From: Blumeriella jaapii
Taxonomy: Eukaryota; Ascomycota; Leotiomycetes; Helotiales; Drepanopezizaceae
Direction of reading: 5' to 3'
Assembly: GCA_009599575.1 (NCBI GenBank)
Contig: VWND01000037.1
Span: forward strand, 124,001-188,000
Length of the DNA stretch: 64,000 nt
The translations under genes and the position numbers were made by a program. Below, one piece after another: positions 1 to 9,930 of this stretch (position 1 is its first letter; every line of letters starts with the position of its first letter). The notes beneath the pieces are model-generated. The model had not been told where the DNA came from. It was given only the letters and a program-made list of their open reading frames with translations, and searched no databases.

Positions 1-51
1 ACCATCCACGCCCCCAGATCTAAGATCAACCCCCCCAACCGCTTCTTCACC

Positions 52-421
52 ATGTCAGCAAACCCCAACACCGACACCAACAAAGCACCAAGCATGCTCG
101 CCGGCCACGCCCAATACGCAAAGGGCTACGTCGAAGAAACCGTATCTCTGCCCCCTCTCTCCCTCGCCCGTCCCCAACCACGGCCCGACTAACCACTCCG
201 CCCTCCAGATCGGCAACGCAACATCCTCCCCCTCCTGGCAAGCCAGCGGCAAAGCCGACGCCTCCGCCGGTCTCGCGGAGATGAAAGCCGCGTCGGCGCA
301 GCAGGAGGGCAAGCCGGCCGCGAGCGGGCTCGGCGGGAAGGTGGAGGAGCTGGCGGGCCGGGTCGCGGGCTGCGAGGGGATGGAGAAGGAGGGCGCCGAG
401 AGGCAGGAGAAGGCGAGCTGA
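52..421 (+). CDS. CsbD-like small stress protein (Hmp1 type)
   Basis: Two exons, 52-141 and 209-421, joined in phase 0 across a 67-nt intron (GTATCT..CCTCCAG), give 100 residues ending at TGA 419-421. The C-terminal half reads GKVEELAGRVAGCEGMEKEG, the repeat-like glycine/lysine/glutamate pattern of CsbD-like proteins, known in fungi as mismatched-base-pair and cruciform-DNA recognition proteins (Ustilago Hmp1). The first half has a conserved-looking AGHAQYAKGYVEE segment. No signal peptide or membrane segment. The family is small, hydrophilic and stress-associated; a DNA-binding role comes from the Hmp1 literature and is not visible in the sequence. The start ATG is only 51 nt into the window, so most of the promoter is missing. 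Confidence 0.85.
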
Positions 422-1632
422 GGGGCCCAGGCAGGGCCGGAAGGTCCGTCGTGGTTGTGATGGAGCTGTATCTTCGCGGAACGAGGTTCATCGTCGAGAA
501 GGCGTGCACTGTTTTCTGTATGTACCGTGATACCGATGCTACAGTAAGTGCTTCAATCTCCCGCCTTTGTTTTCATATTTTTTTTTTGGTATGCCACGCA
601 TGTCACTTTCGAGCTGCCTTTTCTCCGCAACTCTGCGCTCCTTGTGCCAGGGGAAGCTCTAAAGCGTCGTCTGTTCGCTTGCAAAAGCTCGAGTCTTCAA
701 CCACACGTCAGGCTCACGCAACTCGGTCAATTTGCCATGGAAGAAAAGAAAGGAAAAGAAAAACCAAAAGGCTACTGGCTCCTTGAAAAGAACAAGCTAC
801 GACGCCTTGGTACCAAAAAGGCATCTTGTCGAATGGAAAGGGCATTTGCCTAGGTACCTGACTCAGCCTCCTCACCACACACAAGACCACGGAGCATGGA
901 AACACAGCCAGCCAGCCAGCCAACCAGCCAACCTACAAAACGTTGCAGAAACATCTACCTACACATGCACACAGCCCCATGATCAGGCTCCAACCCAGGG
1001 CGGAGCCGTGTGAGAGAGACACAGTCACACACGCAGAAGGAGGAGAAGCGTGTACGTTTGCACCTATGTATGTACGTACGTACCTATGTGGCTGGATTGG
1101 AAGGTCTGTTGGATCTGTGCTTTTCTATCTTTTCTCGTCCTCCGATTCTTATCCTCATCCGTTTGCTAGGTACACGACACGAGCTAGGTATACAAATGCT
1201 TTTCTTCCCACCAACCATCGAACCGCAGCTCTTGCGTCCCAGCGAACCCCCCCCACCCCCTCCCGAAAAGTCTATCATATCCATCCATTCATCGTTCATG
1301 CTACTCTCCTCTCCTCCCAGTATTTTGTCCATCTGTCGTGTTTCATTTTGGCTCGCTTGGCTACGAAAACGAAAAAAGGGGAATATGTAAAGCCGCGAGC
1401 GGCGAGCGGCAAGCCGTCTCCTGACGAGGACCCGCGCAAAGAAGAAGAATAAAACCAACAACAACAAGCAAAAGCAACAATCTACTATCTACAGGTGCCA
1501 AATCAGCCAAGCCTCAGAAATTTTGTATCGTCGTCTATCCATCCATCGCACCAGTCTGGTTCCTCAAGAACCTCTTCCAGGTGACTGCCCATTCTAAACT
1601 CTAGAGTGAAGTGGAGTGGAGTGGATGCTTCT
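422..1632. other. Intergenic, no gene seen
   Basis: About 1.2 kb between two convergent genes, so it holds both 3' ends. Open frames here are short and have low-complexity or proline/serine-biased translations. It contains a (GCCA)n stretch near 908-930 and TACGTACG alternation near 1069-1085. I recognise no coding or RNA feature. Confidence 0.5.
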
Positions 1633-4600
1633 TCAGGCACCCTGAGCCAACTCATGCAACTTGGCCTTCTCCTCCGGCGTCAACTGTTCAAAAATCGCGT
1701 TGAAGCCCGCCAGATCCTCACGTCCAGCTCGGATGAAGAAGTCAATCAGGTATGCCTGCGTCTCGTCGTCCCGCTGTCTCATGAACGACCCTTGTCCCTC
1801 CCCGTATGCCATCAACTCAGCCTTCGTGGCGCCCAAGCCCAGATCCAGGACGTTGTGGACATCCTCCCAGCTATCGTCTTCGGCTTCCTCATCGGCGAAC
1901 TCTTGGGCCGCAGCGGCGGCGGCAAGGGAGTTGGCGTGTCCGGATGCGGAAAGCAGTTCCTCAATGAGGACTTTGATGATCTTGAGAGGGGCTGGGATGA
2001 TGGTGTATTGATCGGGGTCTGATACGCAAGGTATTAGTCAAAGTGAAGCGAGGGGAACAAAGACGCGAGGAAGGGCGGAGGGGCAGAGTAGTTACTTAGT
2101 TTTGCCTGCGACCTGGTCATGATCCGGTTGCTCTTGGGGATTACAAGGTCACCTTTGACCGTCGTTTGAGAAATGCGGGGGTCGTTGAGGGTGAAGAGCT
2201 TGGAGAGGGCGATCACACTGTGTCGTGTTAGCAGGAAAACACTCCAAGGGGGTCGGAGAGCGAACTTTTGTCGAATTTCGTCGTATCCAGCGAAGTTTAC
2301 AGAATTTTCCAGCCACTTGCTGAGCACAACCTGCAGACCATTTTGACCGTTGATGTCAATCTGGGCCAAGAACTCAACAACATCGTGAGCTCCGACAAGG
2401 GAGAGTCGAGCGAAAACCAGGATGAGTGATTGGATGAACGGCGCAGCTTCAGCTGTTGCAAGTCTAGATGCAACAGCCCGGAGAAGTTGTTCTAAGTACG
2501 GGCCGAGACGTTCTTGACCTGCCTTCTCGACCAGCTCGGCAGCGAGGCCGCCTACTTCCGAAGCAGCATTGTCTTCGATTGTAGGACTTAGGAGCTTGTC
2601 GATGATGATCAAGCAGACTTCCAGGCCAGATCTGTTGGTCTCATCTTGCCACGCGAACACTTGCTGATGATCGTGCATGAGCATATATTTGATGGCCTCG
2701 GCACCTGGTCGTAGAACGCCACCTTCCGCGCTGGCCATGAGCAGACGGTTGAGCTTTGGAAGAGCTGCAGCAACATATCCGGGGGGGAGTGGCTCGGAAC
2801 CATTTTGAGTGAGCAGGGCAAGCAATTCAGTAGCAAGCTAGATGTGATCAGCTAGCGACAGCCACCAAATAGGTACGGAGACTTACCTCAACCAACGGGT
2901 CATCGCCAGTCATGTCGCCAACATTAAACGCTCCCGTCAACGTTGGAAGAACCTTGGCACATAACGCTGTGTAAAGGTCGCCTTGCGACAACGAGACTAC
3001 AATCTCCTCAAATGATTCGCTGACTAGCATTGTCAATTGGAAGTTTGCAGCTCCGTGCTTAGCGAGAACAAACAACAGGTCCAACGCGCCACTATCCCCC
3101 TGGATTGTGATTCTCGGGTCAATCTGAATCGCAGCCCGCAATGTCTCGACCAGGGTAACCAAAAGGTCGTCAGCATCCTCAAGATCGGTCAAGTCTTTTG
3201 CGTATAAGAATTCTGAAATGCAGGCAATAATGGGGACTTGGCGGTCAGCTGGTACTGTTTGTGCTCTGATGAAGCCCTGGAGAGCCTTGATGCAAGAGAC
3301 CTTGACTACTTCGGCATCGTCGCCATTAACAGCCTTGATTGTGCGATCAAGGAGGTTCAGGGCAACATCTGGAATGCTTTGGACGAGAATGCCAGCAATC
3401 AGGTAACCACGGGCTCGAAGAAGGGGCTCCTCGGGCCGGTTAACAGTGTACTCGACCAATGGCAAGTATGCACCTGCAACCTCTGGCGCAACAGGTTTCT
3501 CCACATCCAGGAAATCGTTCAGCAATTGGGTGAGAAGGAACAAGGAAGCTTCCTTGGTTCTCCAAGTAGCAGAGTCGTCGGCAAAGAGGACCTGAGTGTA
3601 TGCCAACAAACCTTCAAGCGCGCCTTGATGGAGCCACTCGCCCAACTTGATGAGCAGGTCCCCACACGCCGTCCGCGCGGTGTAGTTGGCCGTGACGGAA
3701 GTTTCCTCGGCCAGGAAAAGATTGACATCGATATCCCAGAGGTCCTCCTCCTCTTTGGGTATTTGTGCATATCCAACCGCCAGCTTCATAACATCCATGA
3801 CCCAGGCGGTTCCAGAGACGCCACCTTGTTGCTGTAGTTGTGCTTCAAGCTCCTTCTGAACAGGAGGTGCTCGTAAGCAGGATTGCAAGAAGTCGAGCTC
3901 TTCAAGAACCAAGAAGTCAAGGGTGTATGGTAGCCCGTCCGCATCTTCCAGGCGTCCCTGCTCATCGTTATCCACATACATGTCCTTGTATGCATCCAGG
4001 AGCAGTGATAGCTCTTCCCAGGTGGCACTGAACAAGACGGGGCTTTGCGGCAGCAGAAGTTGTGGAAACACGGAGCGGATCTTCATGAACGTCTTAACCA
4101 CCTGCAACTTCAACGCAATCAGACCCCTCCGCGATTCCGGCTGGTCGGCCTCACCACCAGCAGGTCCCGCAGCAGGCAGTGGCTTCTTCATGGTCTCCAT
4201 AAAGAACGGCGACCAGGCACTCAAGGTTTCGTCTGCAAACGCCTTCACTTCCGGCCCATGCTCATCCTTGACGATGTCCATGATATCGAAGGTACCTCGG
4301 AAGACCGACACGGCCAGGGCGCGCAGAAGCGGTTTCCGTGTCTCGTTGACCGCGACATCGTAGACCACCTTGACAATATCGCGCGCCCCGGTAAAAAACT
4401 GGTCCTCGCTGAGCGCATCGCCCACCAAATCGGACAGTACTTTCAGCGCACCCTGCAGCTGGTCCTCGGTCGCGTTGGGAATGAGATGGAGGACGGCCGG
4501 AAGGAGGTTCGGCCACTGATCGGGGAAATCGACATTGGCAATCTTGCTCACCACGTATCTACGCCGTGTTAGCTGCTGAATCCAGCGTCTGGGCATGTCC

Positions 4601-4982
4601 TGATGATGTCTTGCGAAGAACGCGACCACGGCACATACGAAGCGGCACTCTTGATCTTGCGATCGGCGTCTCCACTGGTGGCCAGCTCCAGCATCTGCTG
4701 TCTCAATGCGGCCTTGACCTGCTCGTCGATGGGGACGGCGGGCCCCTCGTCGCTCTCGCCGCTCCAATTGCGCTCGACAAAGGTCCGCAGCAGCAGCAAG
4801 GCGCTCTGGCGGATCTGCGGGCTCACGCTGGCATGGCTGGCGATGGCGGCCAGACTGCTGGGAAAGGCGGGATTGCTCTTTGCCTGCTCGAGGTGCTGCT
4901 CGGCCTGCTTGCGAGGGCCTTCGGCGGAGCGCTGCGTGTCGGCCAGCAGGGAGAGCAGCTGGTCTTCCATGGTTGCAGCCAT
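1633..4982 (-). CDS. KAP114: Importin beta-family karyopherin, Kap114/importin-9
   Basis: Five exons on the minus strand: 4982-4639, 4558-2887, 2837-2266, 2217-2096 and 2018-1633. They sum to 3096 nt, or 1031 residues, close to yeast Kap114 (about 1000). The N terminus (MAATMEDQLLSLLADTQ..) is an importin-beta N-terminal domain, followed by VVSKIANVDFPDQWPNLLP, a hallmark of this subfamily, and then HEAT-repeat helices. An acidic loop (EFADEEAEDDSWEDV) lies near the C terminus. By family it imports TBP, histones and ribosomal proteins through the nuclear pore, with RanGTP release. The 48-nt intron 2218-2265 is in frame and could be mistaken for coding; removing it restores EIRQNVIALSKLF. The start at 4982 precedes the conserved domain; the open frame runs further upstream only through His/Thr-rich repeats. 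Divergent from rev7. Confidence 0.93.
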
Positions 4983-5000
4983 CCCGTGTTGGTGAGTGAT

Positions 5001-5025
5001 GGTGGTGGTGGTGGTGGTGGTGGTG
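5001..5025. repeat. (GTG)n trinucleotide tract
   Basis: Uninterrupted GGT/GTG repeats directly upstream of the importin start, continuing as GTT/GGG-rich sequence to about 5050. Translated it gives artificial poly-Thr or poly-His frames. Confidence 0.85.
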
Positions 5026-5367
5026 TTGGGGGTGTTGGGGGTGGGTGGGTGCAGTCGGTGCAGTTGTGGACGTCGTCCTCGTCGTCGTCGTCGATGTCGA
5101 TGTCGTTGTCGACGTCGAGGAGAATAACCCGGAGTGGGTAGGCAAGTGGTGAGTGAGTGGGTGGAGGAGGGGTGGTGGTGTGGGTTGAAGAGGGGGAGGG
5201 GACTCGAATGCTTGTCGAGGTCCAAGTGTTTTTTTTTAAGGTTCGTGGTGTTTTGTGGCTGAAGCTCGGGACTGGATCGACGCGCGGGACGAGACGCGAT
5301 TTGACGGAGCTATCTTGGTTTGCCATGGAGTATATCTTCACTTGGCTGCCGCGCTCTCACGCCCATG

Positions 5368-5401
5368 ACAACAACAACAGCAGCAGCAGCAGCAGCAGCA
5401 A
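5368..5401. repeat. (CAA/CAG)n trinucleotide tract
   Basis: ACA/ACAGC repeats in the probable 5' leader of the rev7 gene. An upstream in-frame ATG at 5325 would translate it as poly-Asn/Ser; I prefer the downstream start at 5493. Confidence 0.8.
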
Positions 5402-5492
5402 CTACAACACCTACAACATCAACCACACTCCACGATACTCCTCCGTTTCTGCATCCCCAACAGCGATCCAAAGCTACCCTTCACCCCCCGCC

Positions 5493-6323
5493 ATGGCCGC
5501 TTCTGCTCCTCCCCTCACGACGCCGCTGTCCCTCCACCTCACGACGCCGCTCTCCCTCCACCAAACCCTGACCTCGTTCCTCACCGTCGCCATCCACACC
5601 ATCCTCTACACGCGCGCCATCTACCCGCCCGCGACCTTCGTCACGACCCGCGCCTACAACTTCCCCGTGCACCAGTCGCGCCACCCCGCCGTCTGCGACT
5701 GGATCAATGCGTCCATCGCGTCCATCGCGCTGCTCCTGCAGAAGGGCGCGGTCAAGCGCGTCGCCGTGCCCATCTTCGACGAGGATGGGGCGGTGATGGA
5801 GCGTTTCATGTTCGACGTCGAGCGCTTTCCCGTCGTGGAGGAAAAGGAGCGCTGGACCGAGTTCGAGGGCGAGAACGTCGGCGTCCGGCGGCAGGACGTC
5901 GAAGAGCAGCTGCGGGGGACGGTGCGGAGGCTGGACTACGCGTGTGGGAAGCTGAAGCCGCTGCCAGAGGGATGCTCGTTCAGCGTGGCCGTGGAGCTGC
6001 GGGATGAGGCCGAGGTGCCTATTGGCGTGAGTTCTGCTCTCTCTCTCTCTCTCTGTCTCTCTCTGTCTCTCTCTCTCTCTGTTTGACAACGGGTCGCAGG
6101 GTAGGAAATGATGCTGATGAGAGATGGGGCCTAGCATCCACAGCCGTGGATTCCTTCCGAGCCGAGTCTGCAGATGGGGGAGGCGTCTTCGGCGGGGAAT
6201 GATACGGTTGGACGCGATCTCGGCGGTGCCAAGAGCACGCCGGTGCGGTTGGTGGAGGCCGGAGAGTTCATCCTGGAGACCTGGATCGAGGAGGGAAAGG
6301 CGAAATTCGAGTATGATGAGTGA
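5493..6323 (+). CDS. REV7: HORMA-domain protein Rev7 (DNA polymerase zeta subunit, MAD2B)
   Basis: Exons 5493-6026 and 6135-6323 join in phase 0 (donor GTGAGT, acceptor CCTAG) to give 240 residues. The HORMA signature is clear: TSFLTVAIHTILYTRAIYP, then YNFPVHQSRHPAVCDWI, then MERFMFDVERFPVV. After the intron comes HPQPWIPSEPSLQ, typical of Rev7, and a C-terminal seatbelt-like segment ending ETWIEEGKAKFEYDE. By family it binds Rev3 and Rev1 for translesion synthesis, and may also have shieldin-like roles. The intron includes a long CT microsatellite. The start at 5493 sits in CCATGG and gives an N terminus of normal family length; ATG 5325 upstream would add Asn/Ser repeats. The acceptor could instead be CACAG nine bases later, which would drop three residues. 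Confidence 0.9.
6037..6081. repeat. (CT)n microsatellite inside rev7 intron
   Basis: About 45 nt of CTCTCT with occasional CTGTCT, immediately after the intron donor. It is probably length-variable; it does not touch coding sequence if the intron is as proposed. Confidence 0.85.
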
Positions 6324-7027
6324 CGCATGTTGGAGGAGCGTATACCCGACCGCGTTGGCCTGGACTTGGTGGACTTGGTGGACTTGATCTCCACCAGGAG
6401 TCAAGAAGGCACGGTGGATGTCCACAGGAAAGAAAAGCGACTGAGAGCGGGCGGGCGAGTCATCTACTTCTGCTACGAGGTCGATGAGTAGGTACCGAAG
6501 TTGCCCGCCTACCTCACCGTGCCTTTCTTTAGTTTATGGTGCTGTGGATGGAGACGCACAGCACGCGGTCGGGGGCATCGCTTCTCCAACCTGATACGCG
6601 ATCAAACACGTGATCAAAACGCGTGATCACGACGTGTGACAACGATGCGAGATTCTGCTCGCAATGAGCACAAGGACGAAATGAGACACGCTGGACGCGA
6701 TGCTCGCATCCAGCCAAGCAGAAGTCTAAGCTCCTGTGTCAATTCCAGGATCACGTTGCAGCGCTCGTTCAGGTGACGGGATGTTGGTTCCTGCCGTTTT
6801 GAGGAGGCCCGCTTGCCACACCTGCTGCCTTGTTGCCTTGTTGCCTTCCTTGCTGCCTCGCTGCCTCGCTGCCTTGCCAAGGCTCAAGTCTCAAGTCTCC
6901 CTCCTGTCCCCACGTTCTCGCTCTCTTCCCTCCCTCTCAAACTTCATACACGGACGAGCAGAACGATGATGATGAGAACGATTTGAGGGGTGATAAGGCC
7001 AAAGAGGAGAAGTCGAAACAGCTGCAA
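6324..7027. other. Intergenic, no intact gene seen
   Basis: About 700 nt. It has short direct repeats (CTTGGTGGA near 6365-6385; CACGTGATCAAAACGCGTGATCAC near 6606-6630, a run of GTGATC words) and a GCCTTGTTGCCTTG-type slippage tract near 6829-6880. The 3' part may belong to the degraded ankyrin gene that becomes recognisable after 7028, but I could not align it. Confidence 0.4.
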
Positions 7028-7950
7028 GGGCGGCTGCCTCTTCATCACTCAGCCATCACCCTGCCATCAAGGCTTCTTGAACAGCTTTAAGCATTCCAAC
7101 GGCGCGACAGATACGACATGATGGACACAAGTCGACCAAGACGGAAACAATGTTCTGCACATCGCTACTCGCGAGATGAAAGCCAGCAGCGTCCAGTGGC
7201 TGTTTTTGAATCAAGATGAGTACAAACTCTTGAGTTCAGCTAGGAATCGCCAAAGATGGACTCCTCTCGAGGCTTTGCAGGAGCAACTAGACCTAAAGCG
7301 CTCGATGAACCAGTACGGCTTTTCGATCGTTGTTATTTCCCACTCTTTCACAGGTTTCAGCGTCGATGCTGTCAAGACTTTGCTCCCCCTTAAAAACGCC
7401 ACGAACTCAACTCAAAGTGAAAAGCTTCAGGCCTAATTCGGCTGCACATGTGGCGAATGTCTTGATGGATTTGTCTCGCCACAGATGAAGTTTGCTCTTT
7501 CAAGCCAAGCTGAATACTGCTACGATGTCCTAAGTTCCAAGGTCGAAGATGCCGAAATTTGGTCTCTGATGAATGAATGAATGAATGAACGATGAGCTAT
7601 GCTGCATCGGACATCAAGCTAGACTTCCAGACCAACAAGTTGCTCCGACAAGGTTTTTGCCAACTTGTTTGGTCACATTGCCCATACACCGGAAAACGAT
7701 GTGCCTACTATCAGCAAGATACCAGAGGTGTGCGAGAACCACCGCGATTGGCCACCGCACACCAGAAACTTCCTTCAAAGGGGAGATACTATCGAGTTTG
7801 GGCTCAGAATCGTGTTTGGGTCTGCGACGGAGCCGGGTTTATACAAGCTGCTGATTTACTCGAGTCGAATGGAAACTGACGAGTCTACATGGCCCGGAAG
7901 TCCAGAGCCATGCTGGAAATGCTCTCCTATCATGAACGTGAGATATCATT
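7028..7950 (+). pseudogene. Frameshifted relic of a fungal ankyrin-repeat gene
   Basis: Three frames on the plus strand read successive parts of one protein type. First comes GRLPLHHSAITLPSRLLEQL, then after a shift HSNGATDTT, then DGNNVLHIATREMKASSVQWL and WTPLEALQEQL, which have ankyrin-repeat spacing. After a stop at 7434-7436 follows FGCTCGECLDGFVSPQMKFAL, a cysteine-containing module, and finally (frame starting near 7650) NLFGHIAHTPENDVPT and WPPHTRNFLQRGDTIEFGLRIVFG. From memory this order matches a widespread uncharacterised family of fungal ankyrin proteins. Stops, at least three frame changes and an (ATGA)n insertion near 7569-7587 break it. No start codon or complete repeat unit remains. 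The family match is recall, not a search; the decay is seen directly. Confidence 0.6.
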
Positions 7951-7962
7951 AGCTACAAAGTA

Positions 7963-7977
7963 CCCCCCCCCCCCCCC
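7963..7977. repeat. Poly-C tract
   Basis: Fifteen consecutive C residues between the ankyrin relic and the next gene. Its length may be unreliable in the assembly. Confidence 0.9.
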
Positions 7978-8007
7978 ACCGTCTGATCAACGCATCCCAC
8001 AACGACC

Positions 8008-8658
8008 TCACAGTTCGCCGTAGCCAGGCACCCTCACGACAATCTCATTACTCTGAAACTCCCCCGTCCTCATGCCCTCCCCTATCGTCAACTTCGCGCC
8101 CTCATCCTCACGCACCCACACTCCCATCCACCACCCTTCCGCCCGGACCTTGTACTCCTCCCCGCTCACCAGCCTCACCTCCGGCTCCCCAAACACCACC
8201 ACCTCATCCACCTGTCCTCCGGCCGGGATATTCACGATGCTCTCGCGGTCGTCAGCCAAAAAGTAGCCTGCGGATGGCATGCGCCGGTTCACGAGGATGT
8301 CGACGCTCCGCGCTGCCTCGCCCGTCGCGGTCGACGTGAAGCGCACGACGCCCCGCGCGGAGACGTGCTCGTCGAGGGGCGAGGCCCAGCGGAGGATGGA
8401 GACGGGGTGGGGCGACGTGTTGCGCAGTGTGATGCGCAGCTTTGCGGAGCCGGGGCCGGAGTCGGAGTCGGCTGTCGTGGGTGGTAGCTCGAGGGAGGAA
8501 GACAGGTGGACGGAGATGGGGATTGAGGAGGGCGAGGATGTCATGGTGCTGAGGAGGAGGGAGAGGGTAGTGGTTTTGGCGTTGATGAGGTGGGGGGTGC
8601 TTAGGAGCAGGATAAATGCGACAGCTGTTGTGACGAGAGCGCGGCGAGTTGGGCACAT
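8008..8658 (-). CDS. Small protein resembling a deuterolysin prodomain
   Basis: Single-exon minus-strand gene, 216 residues from ATG 8658 to TGA at 8010-8008. The body (about residues 50-215) has ITLRNTSPHPVSILRWASPLD, NIPAGGQVDEVV and GEEYKVRAEGWW, which parallels in order the propeptide of the M35 protease encoded next door ([19 protein letters not shown].. then [11 protein letters not shown].. then a C-terminal [12 protein letters not shown] strand). No HExxH or catalytic domain follows. From 8658 the first 27 residues (TAVAFILLLSTPHLINA) look like a signal peptide; starting at Met 8544 would give a cytosolic protein of about 178 residues, and ATG 8820 is a less likely upstream start. The relation to a prodomain is my inference from pattern, not alignment. 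Function unknown; an inhibitor or chaperone role is only a hypothesis. Confidence 0.7.
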   Translation of the reverse strand: MCPTRRALVTTAVAFILLLSTPHLINAKTTTLSLLLSTMTSSPSSIPISVHLSSSLELPPTTADSDSGPGSAKLRITLRNTSPHPVSILRWASPLDEHVSARGVVRFTSTATGEAARSVDILVNRRMPSAGYFLADDRESIVNIPAGGQVDEVVVFGEPEVRLVSGEEYKVRAEGWWMGVWVREDEGAKLTIGEGMRTGEFQSNEIVVRVPGYGEL

Positions 8659-9930
8659 GGACGGGACTCTAGTGGAGAGAGCCGGCCAGGAGAATTGGTT
8701 GTCGGGGTCTGTGGATGTTCTGACGAAGTCGAAAGATTGAGAGGAAGGTGGGCTGTGGGGGTTTGCTCTTCCACATGTCAGGGTCCTTTCTATCGCGCTT
8801 GTTGAGTCCAGAAGCCGCATCACAATGCGACCTTGGGCGTCGTACCGTTGCCAAGACGGAGAGCCTCACGGTTCCGGAAGCTCGAAGTATGAGGCAGGGC
8901 ACGGCATGGCGCTTTCGAAGCTGCATCCAAGAGATGTACCATAGAGACGGGGCGGACTTATCGAAAGTACATATCGGAATTTGAGATAGCCAGATCTGTA
9001 CCTACTTACAGTACCCTGGAGAGGCGTTGAAATGGAAGCGGAGAAGGGTTGATGCCGAAGCTCGCTTCCTTTTCACCTTGTTTCGGTGTCGAGCAGATCT
9101 GCTCTTCATTGTGCTGAACTTGGGACACAGGTATCAACAGAGTCATCTTTAGATAAACGATAGCGGTGGCTGCAGGATTTATTTCCTCCTTGGTCTTTGG
9201 ACGATTCGATGAACGGGGCCATTCGCAGCCTCCTTGAGGATGGGTGGGATCACTACTCACACAATTTCTTTAGACTGAGTAAGGTCGTTCAAAAAGTACG
9301 ATAAGGGACGCTGATAATGATCCCATGCAATAAACATACTCGTTTCCTGGATCCAATGTCAAACTGAGATTAGATACCGAATGCTGGCAGTCAACACATT
9401 AGGGTCGCTTACATCAAAACAATGTCTCGCTTAACGAGTAACATCAAGCTCCCAATCAAGCGAAGAAGCTTTTCCCATGCAAGGCTTATCATCTTGGCTG
9501 AGCTTGGCACCACAAGCTCTTTACAGACTTTGTACCGTCACACAAGGTGAACTGGCCTGCAGTACGCAGAGCAGTCGAGGAGATAGGAAGGTGTTGATAT
9601 CTTGCTGCGAATTGATTGTGCTGGCACTCACCACTATCAGCATGCCGCAGCGGGCAAGAATATGTCAAAGGCCATCATGCCTTCCTATCTAGTGCTTTAC
9701 TTGCCGATCTTGATGGCCAGACTCCCGTCTCTGCTGTCTTTTGCATCTGATAATGAGTGGTAGCAGCGACTCGCGATGTCGATACTCGACTTTCTCTATG
9801 CTGTGTCCTACCAAGTAAGGACCCTCACCAACATAGATATAAATACCACCATGGTCCCTTCAGAGTCACGGCTCTCTATCCCACTTTATCACTCGAAACT
9901 AGCTCCCGCGGTCTCTTCTCGTCAGTCAAA
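8659..9930. other. Intergenic region between two divergent genes
   Basis: 1.27 kb that must hold the promoters of the prodomain-like gene (-) and the deuterolysin gene (+). The only open frames are short and of unremarkable composition. A TATA-like element lies near the right end. No RNA gene is visible. Confidence 0.5.
9836..9845 (+). promoter_or_regulatory. TATA-like element of the deuterolysin gene
   Basis: AGATATAAAT lies about 90 nt before the protease start codon, a usual TATA distance for a strongly regulated secreted enzyme. Assignment rests on position and match only. Confidence 0.45.

Larger units (their letters stand above)
4983..5492. promoter_or_regulatory. Shared divergent promoter, KAP114 / REV7
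   Basis: About 510 bp separate the inferred starts of the importin gene (-) and the Rev7 gene (+), so it must carry both promoters. It holds a (GTG)n tract at 5001-5025, a purine-rich GT-rich stretch, and an (AGC/CAA)n tract at 5368-5401. No TATA element is evident. The functional assignment is inference from gene orientation. Confidence 0.5.

Noticed and set aside
943..1452. 169-codon plus-strand frame downstream of the CsbD gene
   Set aside because: No recognisable motif, biased composition, other frames open as well; likely 3' UTR or spacer.
2218..2265. Sixteen extra importin residues (in-frame open stretch)
   Set aside because: Has GT..ACAG ends and a GCTAAC branch site, and its removal gives the conserved EIRQNVIALSK.
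4566..5141. 191-codon plus-strand frame over the importin N terminus
   Set aside because: Antisense to a conserved domain and ends in repeat-derived poly-Gly/Ser.
5481..6425. 314-codon minus-strand frame opposite rev7
   Set aside because: Runs through the CT microsatellite (RERERQRETERE) and is antisense to HORMA sequence.
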